From Oscillospiraceae bacterium (lineage in GTDB: Bacteria; Bacillota; Clostridia; Oscillospirales; CAG-272): a stretch of DNA of 62,527 nt. Position 1 is the first letter of the stretch; the number at the start of each line of letters is the position of its first letter. Positions 15,533 through 23,005 of the stretch are shown here, in pieces. The stretch spans positions 1 to 62,527 of the forward strand of contig SVRM01000006.1 in NCBI GenBank assembly GCA_015064785.1, in the 5' to 3' direction. The notes under the pieces are model-generated. The model had not been told where the DNA came from. It did no database searches and saw only the letters and a program-made list of their open reading frames with translations. The translations under genes and the position numbers were made by a program.

Positions 15533-16241
15533 CTTGAAAACATATGCCGCTCGACAGTTTACGCTGATCCGTACACAGGCCCAGAAGGAAGGAAATGCGA
15601 TGACCGGCTGGATTCCCTCATTTGCGTCGCGGTTGATCGGGTCGCTCTCAACGGGGATCAGCGGCGGCGGTACGCGCATCGGAAACGCCCTGCGCTCGGC
15701 GATAAATGCGGCGGCAAATGCAGTTTCGTCGGACATGAGCCGGTTTACCGGGATCGGCTCCAATGTGATCTCGGGTATCATCCGCGGCATTCAGGGAACG
15801 GCATCTTCCCTCTGGAACACACTGCGTGCGGTGGCAAACAACATGCTGTCCACACTGAAGAATGCACTCGGTATTCAGTCGCCGTCCCGTGTCATGCGTG
15901 ATGAGGTCGGCAGACAGATCGGTGCCGGTATTGCGGGCGGTATGCTCGACTGTCGGGAACAGATTGCATCGGCGGCACAGACACTTGCCAATGATGCGGC
16001 AGCCGGTGTACAGATTCCCGTGTCAGCAGCGGGAACGCTTTTGCGCGGCGCTGTGGTGCCGTTATCTTCTGCGGCAGTCCGGGGAGGACAGACAGGAAGT
16101 GAGACTTCATCCGGTGGGCGCAGTCGGTCGGCACCTGCGATTGGCGGAAATACCTTTATTTTCCAGAAGCCGGTACAGACGCCGTATCAACACGCACAGG
16201 AAATTCAGAAAACAATGGAGGAGATGCTGTATGGAACATAA
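15438..16241 (+). CDS. Very short tape-measure protein
   Basis: Start at ATG 15438 behind AGGAGGA; 267 residues. The amphipathic helical region SRLIGSLSTGISGGGTRIGN, then IRGIQGTASSLWNTLRAVAN and the motif LGIQSPSRVMRDEVGRQIGA are the signature C-terminal piece of tape-measure proteins (SPSR..re.G..ig.G...G). Tape measures normally exceed 600 residues; by the family's rough 0.15 nm per residue this allows a tail near 40 nm. No peptidase domain. It overlaps Gp15 by 95 bp and Dit by 11 bp. Confidence 0.75.
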   Translation: MQNADGQVLIRAEMDTAAVTRGIAEMKTALNDLKTYAARQFTLIRTQAQKEGNAMTGWIPSFASRLIGSLSTGISGGGTRIGNALRSAINAAANAVSSDMSRFTGIGSNVISGIIRGIQGTASSLWNTLRAVANNMLSTLKNALGIQSPSRVMRDEVGRQIGAGIAGGMLDCREQIASAAQTLANDAAAGVQIPVSAAGTLLRGAVVPLSSAAVRGGQTGSETSSGGRSRSAPAIGGNTFIFQKPVQTPYQHAQEIQKTMEEMLYGT

Positions 16242-17133
16242 ACAGGATCTGATTCTGCGTCTTCGGTTAGGTGAGCGCATGATTACCATCGGCGGTGCAT
16301 CCTCTCCGTACCGCTTGCTGTCATCTGGATTTTCGGGCGGAGAAGCGGCGGAAGCAGTGACGGATTGTATGGAACATGCGCAGCTGGACGGTGCGCTGGT
16401 ACTGTCGCGTCATCTGTCCGGACGCGATCTGACACTGACATTTGAGATTGCCGATTATGATAACCGAGAGAAGTACCGTGCCGAGCTTTTGTCCTTTTTT
16501 GATCCGATGGCAGACGGTACACTGACGGTTATCCGACAAGGTGCGGACGGAAAGACGGTGTCACGCTCGGCGGCGTGTATGCTGTCCGGACGGATGACAA
16601 TGACGCAGGAAACACTGTCTTCATACATTCGTGTCAAGGTACCGCTGTACTGTCCCGATCCGTATTTTTTCTCGGATGTGACGGAAACTGCTGCTTCCCG
16701 TGTGGCCTCACCGTTGTTTTCCTTTCCGCTGACGGTAACAGAGGATACGGGGGTGGTGTCCGGGCTGATCCGGCATGACGATACGGTCACGGTCTGGAAC
16801 CTGGGCGATGCACCGACCGGATTTCTTCTGTGTTTGCGGGCGGTTGACAGCGGCGGCACAGCGGGAATTGCCAATCCTGTGATTACGCGCGAGGAGGACG
16901 GTGCGTATATCCGCATTCTGACGACGCTGGCGGTTGATGATACGCTGGTGATTTCAACGGTTCCCGGCGCAAAGTATGTATTGAAAAACGGTGAAAACTG
17001 TCTGCGGTTTGACCGTGGCAGTTCCTTCTTTCCGCTTTTGCGCGGAAAAAATACGCTTCGCATTTCCTCCGATGCGATGCCGGAACCGCCTGATACTGTA
17101 ATTTCGTATCGGAATCGCTATTTCGGTGCATGA
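16231..17133 (+). CDS. Distal tail (Dit-like) protein
   Basis: The ATG at 16231 overlaps the tape-measure stop. 300 residues; upstream codons in this frame are shadow sequence. ALVLSRHLSGRDLTLTFEIA and RMTMTQETLSSYIRVKVPLY, followed by CPDPYFF, match the siphovirus Dit family (basal ring of the tail tip, with the diagnostic 'C.DPyf' at the domain junction). The C-terminal half is a beta-sandwich ending ISYRNRYFGA. Confidence 0.8.
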   Translation: MEHKQDLILRLRLGERMITIGGASSPYRLLSSGFSGGEAAEAVTDCMEHAQLDGALVLSRHLSGRDLTLTFEIADYDNREKYRAELLSFFDPMADGTLTVIRQGADGKTVSRSAACMLSGRMTMTQETLSSYIRVKVPLYCPDPYFFSDVTETAASRVASPLFSFPLTVTEDTGVVSGLIRHDDTVTVWNLGDAPTGFLLCLRAVDSGGTAGIANPVITREEDGAYIRILTTLAVDDTLVISTVPGAKYVLKNGENCLRFDRGSSFFPLLRGKNTLRISSDAMPEPPDTVISYRNRYFGA

Positions 17134-17146
17134 TAGGGTAATTGTT

Positions 17147-18367
17147 ATGACAGAGCTTTATTTTCTGGATCGGTCGCTTTCCGTAACGCTCGGTCCGATC
17201 GATGATTTCATCTCACTTGTCTGGAGTGAGCGGTACGATACCTGCGGCAGCTTTACGCTGGTGCTTCCGATGCGGCAGGAGGTTTTTGCGGCGGCGCTTG
17301 CTTCTGCATACCTGGAGGTGCGTGCAAGGCAGTGTCTTGGACGCATTGAAAAGGTGACCTTTACCGGCGGGGAGGGCGGCGGTACGATGACTGTTTCCGG
17401 GCGTATGGCGGAATCCTTGCTTGCGGATCGCATCATTTCGCGCGGAACGGTCGTTTCCGGACCGTTGTGTGCGGCGGTGGAAGCGGTTGTCGCGGCAAAT
17501 GCGGCGGAGGAAGCCGGGGAACGTGCCATTCCGTGTCTTGTGGTACGGGCATCGGAGCCGTTTGTCGGCACGGATGGTCTTCCTTTAACGGTGGAAGACC
17601 GTGTGAATGGCAGACAACTGGATGAATGGCTGTATGAGACGCTGGGAAGCTGCGGTGCGTCTTATCGCATTGTTCCGGATCACGATGCCGGTGTTCTGGT
17701 CTTTTCTGTCTATCGCGGGCTGGATCGGACACAGGCACAGGAGGAGAACAGCTTTGCCGTATTTTCTGCATCGTTTTCCTCAGCCGGCGAGTTTGACTTT
17801 CTCTCCGACAACACGGACTGTCGGAATTTTGCATGGATTGCCGGGGAGGGCGAAGGAGATGCACGTGTGATGGTGACGCTTGATCTGCGGCAGGACGAGC
17901 GGGAACCGCGGCGGGAGCTGTATGTCGACGCACGCGATCTGCGGTCATCTGACGGTGAGGAGCAGATGAGCGAGGAGACATACCGGAATCTGCTGCTGGC
18001 GCGCGGCAGACAGCGCCTCGCACAGCACGCGGCGGTGATGCGCGTCAGCGGATCGGCGGCGGTTTACACGGAGGAGGACGGCACAGATGCGGGAGCCGAA
18101 CGTGTACCGGCGTGGGGCAATGCGCTTGCGCCGGTTGGCGGTGTATTTTCGTCCTCAATGATCTGCGGTGTCCATTACGCGCTTGGGGATCTTTGTGACA
18201 TTGTCAGTGACGGACTGGGGATGCTCTGGTCGGAGCGTGTTACAGAGGTGACTTACATTTATGAGGGAAGCCGGGTTCGTGTGGAGCCGCGGTTTGGTAC
18301 GGCATATCCCGATCTGCGCATGTGGATTCGCAGCCGGGTTGGGGATCTTGTCGGCGTTGATCGGTGA
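17147..18367 (+). CDS. Tail-tip protein (Gp37-like)
   Basis: ATG at 17147 chosen (a GTG at 17126 is possible). 406 residues. SLVWSERYDTCGSFTLVLP near the N-terminus and ELYVDARDLR in the middle, followed by a late VRVEPRFG segment, fit the ReqiPepy6 Gp37-like family (PF14594) that builds the tail tip after Dit. No lysin or peptidase domain is seen. Confidence 0.75.
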   Translation: MTELYFLDRSLSVTLGPIDDFISLVWSERYDTCGSFTLVLPMRQEVFAAALASAYLEVRARQCLGRIEKVTFTGGEGGGTMTVSGRMAESLLADRIISRGTVVSGPLCAAVEAVVAANAAEEAGERAIPCLVVRASEPFVGTDGLPLTVEDRVNGRQLDEWLYETLGSCGASYRIVPDHDAGVLVFSVYRGLDRTQAQEENSFAVFSASFSSAGEFDFLSDNTDCRNFAWIAGEGEGDARVMVTLDLRQDEREPRRELYVDARDLRSSDGEEQMSEETYRNLLLARGRQRLAQHAAVMRVSGSAAVYTEEDGTDAGAERVPAWGNALAPVGGVFSSSMICGVHYALGDLCDIVSDGLGMLWSERVTEVTYIYEGSRVRVEPRFGTAYPDLRMWIRSRVGDLVGVDR

Positions 18368-18372
18368 TGTGA

Positions 18373-18404
18373 AACGATAAACATACAATAGTGTAACGAT
18401 ACAC
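18373..18404. repeat. GTGTAACGATACAC motif (copy 3, tandem)
   Basis: AACGATAAAC (18373) followed by GTGTAACGATACAC (18391-18404). The second has GTGTA/TACAC arms around ACGA. It lies just after the tail-tip gene. Confidence 0.65.
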
Positions 18405-18421
18405 AATTCATATAGAAAGGA

Positions 18422-18446
18422 CCCCGACAGAATGTCTGCGTCGGGG
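18422..18446 (+). promoter_or_regulatory. Hairpin just before the fibre-like gene
   Basis: CCCCGAC (18422-18428) pairs with GTCGGGG (18440-18446). The candidate ribosome site GGGA follows four bases later, so the hairpin may affect translation of the 18462 gene. Not followed by a T-tract, so not a terminator. Confidence 0.45.
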
Positions 18447-18461
18447 AAACGGGAATAATCT

Positions 18462-19004
18462 ATGAGTTTGAAAAGCGGTATTTTCAATTCCACGACCGTG
18501 GAAACGACGGAGTCGGGACTTTTGCGCGGGGATAAAGCGGTAGATGCGGAATTCCTGGCGGCGATGCTTTCCGCACTGTTTCGCACGGGAATTGTCAAAA
18601 ATGAAAACAACGACAGCTTTGCGCCTGTTGTGACGGACGGGACAATGAAGGTTGTCACCTTGCCGGGCGCGTGCTTTATCGAGGGGTATTTTGCCTACGA
18701 CAAAGCGCAGGAAACGCGTACCTTTGCGGTTCCGCAGTCTGACCGTACTGCCGCGCGCATTCTGCGTCTGGATCTCAATGACGGCAGCATCAAGGTTCTT
18801 TGGCGCGACTGCACCCGACAGGGCGAATTTCTGATTTCGACCGAGGACAGTGCGGTTCTGCCGATGCGCTCGGGCGGCATCTATGATCTTGTCACCTGCG
18901 TGGTGGACATTCCGGCAGGGACAACTGCGCTGACCGACGATATGGTCACGGATACACGCGGGGATGCTTCGCTGTGCGGGATTCTGAAGCCGTTTGGCGC
19001 GTGA
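18462..19004 (+). CDS. Tail fibre/baseplate-like protein
   Basis: A 180-residue protein beginning MSLKSGIFNSTTVETTESGL, with RGDKAVDAEFLAAMLSALF, PGACFIEGYFAYDK and RILRLDLNDGSIKV. The fold implied resembles N-terminal attachment domains of small phage tail fibres (an 'i.sGyfF.sv.gDR.Yna.dfa..f' start). No long fibre shaft or receptor-binding tip follows in frame, so the receptor-binding part may be the next genes. Confidence 0.6.
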   Translation: MSLKSGIFNSTTVETTESGLLRGDKAVDAEFLAAMLSALFRTGIVKNENNDSFAPVVTDGTMKVVTLPGACFIEGYFAYDKAQETRTFAVPQSDRTAARILRLDLNDGSIKVLWRDCTRQGEFLISTEDSAVLPMRSGGIYDLVTCVVDIPAGTTALTDDMVTDTRGDASLCGILKPFGA

Positions 19005-19040
19005 GCGATGTAACATTTCGGTGAAAAATCCTTTTTGCGC

Positions 19041-19069
19041 TTGCTTTTTGGTAAAGGGTAATATATAAT
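19041..19069 (+). promoter_or_regulatory. Promoter for the 19120 lipoprotein
   Basis: TTGCTT, 17-bp spacer and TATAAT, 50 bp before the start codon. It gives the cargo-like genes transcription independent of the structural genes. Confidence 0.6.
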
Positions 19070-19119
19070 ATTATTTACTATTACATAACTTGTAAACGCA
19101 GAAAGGATAACACATCCAA

Positions 19120-19785
19120 ATGAAACGATTCGCGTTTGTGATACCTGCAGTGCTTCTCTGTTCCTGTACTTTATTTGAACAGAACGCCACTCGCGTCTCC
19201 GCTGCGCCGCTGCATACCGTACCGGAGAAAACCGTTTGCGGAATAGCTGATGTACCGAACGAGCCGATCGCCGAAGCAGCTGCATGGGAAAAAGCGGAGA
19301 TCGCAGAATGGTTACAGGCATGGTCTGCGGAGCAGGGAATTCGGTTTGATACGGAATTTTTGCCGAATACCTTTGATCTGTGTTTGATTGCTTATCTGGA
19401 TCATGGGTATTATATGTTTGCAGGTTCTGACCCAACAGAGCCGCATGGGGTTGCGCTGTATCTGGCAGAGCCGTGCCGCGCAGATGCCCCCGATGCACTG
19501 ATTCCGTATCGGAAATGCACGATTGAGATTCCCGAGGACATTTTATATGACCATATTGCATACTGGCCGTCCACATGGGGGTTTGAATCGGGCGGTATCT
19601 GTCATATCGGTTTGCAATTTATGATCGGCGATACGGTCAGATACATCGATTTCTCGGCGGCTCTTGCAGGTGAATGGCCGGAATATGATCATTTTGGTAT
19701 TATACAGGAATATCCCGTATCTTACGCCGAGAACATGATTGCAGACGATCAGAGGATGAAGATTTTTCACACAAGAATCCAATAA
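19120..19785 (+). CDS. Lipoprotein of unknown function
   Basis: A 221-residue protein with a signal peptide and lipobox (FVIPAVLLCSCTLF; lipidation at Cys16 or Cys18). The mature part is acidic, with several Trp/Tyr residues (WPSTWGFESGG, WPEYDHFGIIQEYP), and no recognised domain. It lies between the phage fibre-like gene and the phosphodiester-glycosidase-like gene, on the same strand. Lipoproteins in this place can be superinfection-exclusion or conversion factors; that is inference from position only. Confidence 0.6.
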   Translation: MKRFAFVIPAVLLCSCTLFEQNATRVSAAPLHTVPEKTVCGIADVPNEPIAEAAAWEKAEIAEWLQAWSAEQGIRFDTEFLPNTFDLCLIAYLDHGYYMFAGSDPTEPHGVALYLAEPCRADAPDALIPYRKCTIEIPEDILYDHIAYWPSTWGFESGGICHIGLQFMIGDTVRYIDFSAALAGEWPEYDHFGIIQEYPVSYAENMIADDQRMKIFHTRIQ

Positions 19786-19793
19786 TACACAAT

Positions 19794-19807
19794 GTATAAC
19801 GATACAC
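19794..19807. repeat. GTATAACGATACAC motif (copy 4)
   Basis: GTATA/TACAC arms around ACGA, 60 bp upstream of the phosphodiester-glycosidase-like gene. One base differs from copy 3. Confidence 0.6.
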
Positions 19808-19867
19808 ATCGCGCGAATAAAAACAAATTTTGATACTCCGAATGGAGAAAAGAGAAAGGAATAGAAT

Positions 19868-20641
19868 ATGGCAACAATTTATCAAGGTGTAGAACAAATT
19901 ACATGTGCAAATGGATCCAGTCAGGCAGATGTATATTGGTGGACAATGACAAATAATGACATATCACTTGTGAGCACCGTTACGTCGACAACACCTAAAA
20001 CAGCTCGTGCTGTTGCCGATTGGTCTGCATCTACAGCAGTGAATGGTCCGTTTTTTCCGGTAACAGGAATAAATAATTCTGTCAATGCATTTGCAATTAA
20101 CAATAGTAGTTGGGTTATCCCCGGATGTACAACAAACTACGGAGATCAGGATAATCAAAGTAATCCTCTTGACTTTTTGATGGATCCTGTCGATAAAAGA
20201 TCTGTAACATCACTTGTATTTCACGGCAATGGAGCAAGTTTTCCGTTGAACACCACGGATTTATATAATAATAACATAACCATAAATCTGTCAGATGTAA
20301 ACTGGGGACTCGGTGGTATGGATCTGGAATTGTCGCGAAATGAACTCGATACCGATTGGGCGACATTTTCAACAAAATGGAAATGGGGAGATAATTGTAT
20401 GTCAATTTATAATTTCCCCAGAACTGTAATCGGTTACACCGGCGGCGGCTTTAGTTCCACCAATTATATTATTGCCGCATGTGAGAGCTGTTCGATTTTT
20501 GATATCAGGTTGTTCTTGAAATCGAAAGGATGCAACTATATCGGACTTTATTTAGATGGTGCAGCTTCCACATCAGCTAAAAATAATTCGACGATTTTAA
20601 TCCCCAGCGACAGAAAGATTCCTGTTATTATTTCGATGTAA
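19868..20641 (+). CDS. Phosphodiester glycosidase-like protein (NAGPA/DUF2233 fold)
   Basis: A 257-residue protein, visibly AT-rich compared with neighbours. N-terminal DVYWWTMTNNDISLVSTV, then AVNGPFF (57-63), PRTVIGY (184-190) and GCNYIGLYLDGAAST (221-235) follow the order of conserved blocks in the phosphodiester glycosidase family (NAGPA; 'aiNG.FF' ... 'RtaiG' ... 'G...al.LDGG.St'). Family members hydrolyse sugar-1-phosphate diesters. The last block has GAAST where GGGSt is usual. No signal peptide. It follows the phage tail genes, so a tail-borne enzyme or receptor-binding protein is plausible. AGAAAGGA precedes the ATG. Confidence 0.6.
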   Translation: MATIYQGVEQITCANGSSQADVYWWTMTNNDISLVSTVTSTTPKTARAVADWSASTAVNGPFFPVTGINNSVNAFAINNSSWVIPGCTTNYGDQDNQSNPLDFLMDPVDKRSVTSLVFHGNGASFPLNTTDLYNNNITINLSDVNWGLGGMDLELSRNELDTDWATFSTKWKWGDNCMSIYNFPRTVIGYTGGGFSSTNYIIAACESCSIFDIRLFLKSKGCNYIGLYLDGAASTSAKNNSTILIPSDRKIPVIISM

Positions 20642-20779
20642 TATATGAACCTTCGTTAAGGTCGAACAGAAACTTAATGAAGGACAGGCAATTCATCATG
20701 CATATGCTGTGGTTCATACAAAAATATGTATAGAATGGCAACGGTCTCTGAATCATTTTCGACGAGAGGATACTTTTAC

Positions 20780-21817
20780 ATGAAGAATGTATGTTGGCTT
20801 TTTGTTCTGCTATTCGTGTTGATATCCTGTACTGCCGCGCCAACGGTAGATACAGAAACCAATAAGAATCATACGGTTGGGATATCCGATATTTCAGATG
20901 ATCATATTGAACAGATCATCGACTTTGTATACGATCTATATCATGGTGAAGATCAGTATATTCCGTATGAGTATGATGTGAGGGGGCATGAAATTTCGCC
21001 GTTTGATATTCGGATCGATGTCGATGGGGCGGATATCACGGTTCATCTTCTTGCTGAAGCCCCCGATAAAAAATCGTTTATCAGTGTGGATTATGTTCTG
21101 TTATCCAGTGCTGCCGATATGTTTGAAATACAAGAGGTCACGGCATATCCGGATGATCGCAACGACTGCGATCATGAGATCGCGGTGGAAGGTGTATCTG
21201 TGGAAATTCCGCTGGTTGAAATTTCAGTGAATGAAACGCAGAGATATGCCGTGAATCACAGGATGGTGAATCTTTTGCAGCGATCCTTTCCAGACGATCC
21301 TTTGACCCTTCAACCGTTTCATTATAATCACAATAAAGCCAACAGCCTGTTCATTCAAAACGATCGATTGTACATCAGCATCCAGCATTACGGCATCTGT
21401 GATGTCTATGTATATCATCTGACCGAGAAAACCGGAAGCTGGATGTCAGGTGCTGCATCACTCGACGAAGCATATGCAAAAGAAATTGCATGGATTCAGG
21501 AAAATGATGTCTTCTTCAACTATACATTAAATGAAATTGCCGCGATTTCCGAGGAAACGGGATGGTTTGCCGTCCGCCGCTCAACGGAGATCGGGACATA
21601 TCACGGAGCATATGATCTGTACCAACCGACTACAGGTGAGAAACTTTTTGTGTGCGATAGTTTTCCGTCCGATAGTTATACCACATATGACATGGAATGG
21701 GTGATCGCACAAAATGAAGGCTTTGTCTTCTATGTGTATCCTACCTCTTCTGTACAGCAGGGCTATTCGGCACAGTATACGGAGACCGGATGGGAAATTA
21801 CCTTGTTGGATCGATGA
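20780..21817 (+). CDS. Lipoprotein of unknown function
   Basis: Start taken at ATG 20780 (after GAGAGG), giving a clean signal peptide (MKNVCWLFVLLFVLISC) with the lipobox Cys17. 345 residues; the mature part is acidic and beta-rich, with three repeated-looking segments rich in Asp and Tyr. No family recognised. It is AT-rich like the preceding gene, lies between motif copies 4 and 5, and is the last plus-strand gene before a bidirectional terminator. Confidence 0.6.
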   Translation: MKNVCWLFVLLFVLISCTAAPTVDTETNKNHTVGISDISDDHIEQIIDFVYDLYHGEDQYIPYEYDVRGHEISPFDIRIDVDGADITVHLLAEAPDKKSFISVDYVLLSSAADMFEIQEVTAYPDDRNDCDHEIAVEGVSVEIPLVEISVNETQRYAVNHRMVNLLQRSFPDDPLTLQPFHYNHNKANSLFIQNDRLYISIQHYGICDVYVYHLTEKTGSWMSGAASLDEAYAKEIAWIQENDVFFNYTLNEIAAISEETGWFAVRRSTEIGTYHGAYDLYQPTTGEKLFVCDSFPSDSYTTYDMEWVIAQNEGFVFYVYPTSSVQQGYSAQYTETGWEITLLDR

Positions 21818-21832
21818 TCTGATTATATAACC

Positions 21833-21848
21833 GTGTATATCGTTACAC
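21833..21848. repeat. GTGTAACGATATACAC motif, inverted (copy 5)
   Basis: On the minus strand GTGTAACGATATACAC, the same core with two extra bases. It lies just after the last lipoprotein of the cluster, so copies 4 and 5 flank the AT-rich pair of genes in opposite orientation. Confidence 0.6.
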
Positions 21849-21857
21849 ACCATACGC

Positions 21858-21890
21858 AAAAAAGGAGAACCACCCACGGTTCTCCTTTTT
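21858..21890. terminator. Bidirectional terminator at the right edge of the phage cluster
   Basis: AAAAGGAGAACC/GGTTCTCCTTTT stem with a 6-base loop, A and T tracts on either side. It separates the plus-strand cluster from the convergent isomerase gene. Confidence 0.85.
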
Positions 21891-21911
21891 ACATCTGAAA
21901 AAGATTCTTGA

Positions 21912-22790
21912 TTACAGCTCGTACTTCGCTGTCTTTTCCTTTAAGAAATTAACTGCCAGACCGATGTCCGCCGCCGGGTCAGCACCGACTTCGCGTTCGA
22001 TGGTCAGATAGCCCTTGTAGCCGATATCAGCGAGAGCGGCCAAGTAAGCGTCGAAGTCGACGGAGCCCTGTCCGAGCGGAACTTCCTTGAAGTATTCCCA
22101 GATGGGCATGTCGCGCAGGTCGCCGCCGTCACCGCCGGTTGCGAAGAAGCCGTAGATCTTGTGGCGGTCGCAGGGCTGGAGGTTGACGCCGTCCTTTGCG
22201 TGGGTGTGAACGATGTAGTCGCGGAGCGTGTAGACTGCCTTGACCGGGTCATCTGCCGTGACCATTGCGAGGTTGGCAGGGTCGAGGTTGACGCGGACGC
22301 CCTTTGCGGACAGACCGTCGAGGAACTCTTTCAGCATGTCAGCCTTCTCGGGACCCGTTTCGACAGCGAAGTATGCGCCGACGGAATCAGCATATTCGGC
22401 AAGCGCGTTGCATGCTTCCTGCATGATCTTGTAGGTGTCGTTCTTTTCATCCGGAACAACGCCGATGTGCGTCGTGACAACCTTGGTGCCCATTTCGAGC
22501 GCGAGGTCGACGATCTGCTTGGACTTTTCGATCTTGATCTTGTTTTCTTCTGCCAGCTGGAAGCCGTGACCGCCCAGGTCGCCGCACAGTGCGGAAACTT
22601 CCAGACCGTTTGCCGCCAGAATGGACTTCTTTTCGGCAATTAACGCAGGCGTGAGGTTCCAGGGAGCCATTTCGCCGTCAACGGCGTAAATCTGGACGCC
22701 CTGACCGCCGAGCGCACGTGCCTTTTCAATGTTTTCGCGGAAGGTACCGAGCAGGGAGTCTGCCATGATACCGATAGAAAATCTGTTCAT
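21912..22790 (-). CDS. Sugar phosphate isomerase/epimerase (AP endonuclease 2 family)
   Basis: A 292-residue TIM-barrel protein. Metal-site blocks are visible: VVTTHIG, FAVETGPE (Glu ligand), VNLDPANL (Asp), DYIVHTHAKDG (His) and LTIEREVG (Glu). These are the xylose-isomerase-like superfamily's divalent-metal ligands. The protein probably isomerises or epimerises a sugar or inositol derivative; the specificity is not readable. Own promoter, AAAGGAA site, and a terminator after it. Confidence 0.88.
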   Translation of the reverse strand: MNRFSIGIMADSLLGTFRENIEKARALGGQGVQIYAVDGEMAPWNLTPALIAEKKSILAANGLEVSALCGDLGGHGFQLAEENKIKIEKSKQIVDLALEMGTKVVTTHIGVVPDEKNDTYKIMQEACNALAEYADSVGAYFAVETGPEKADMLKEFLDGLSAKGVRVNLDPANLAMVTADDPVKAVYTLRDYIVHTHAKDGVNLQPCDRHKIYGFFATGGDGGDLRDMPIWEYFKEVPLGQGSVDFDAYLAALADIGYKGYLTIEREVGADPAADIGLAVNFLKEKTAKYEL

Positions 22791-22834
22791 AAGTAGTATT
22801 CCTTTCGTGGGAGAATTTTTTCTTTCTGTATATC

Positions 22835-22863
22835 ATTATAACATTTTCGGGCAGAAATGTCAA
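22835..22863 (-). promoter_or_regulatory. Promoter of the 21912-22790 gene
   Basis: Perfect TTGACA (22858-22863), 17-bp spacer and TATAAT (22835-22840) on the minus strand. Confidence 0.85.
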
Positions 22864-22940
22864 TGGGCGGAGGGCAGTTTTGCAAAGAAACGTGCGGATG
22901 GCAAACAATGCAAAAACATCCCAAAAAAACAAATGACGTA

Positions 22941-22969
22941 TTGACGGAATTTGGCGGATGTGTTATAAT
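22941..22969 (+). promoter_or_regulatory. Promoter of the 23006 lipoprotein gene
   Basis: TTGACG, 17-bp spacer and TATAAT. Its position excludes an upstream start at 22958 and supports ATG 23006. Confidence 0.8.
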
Positions 22970-23005
22970 AAAGCTGAAAAATCATCTTGTCAAGGGAGAA
23001 TGACC

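Noticed and set aside
15862-16230. N-terminal extension of the Dit-like protein
   Set aside because: This stretch is in frame but fully overlaps the tape-measure gene and translates to Arg/Cys-rich sequence; the ATG at 16231 overlaps the preceding stop as expected.
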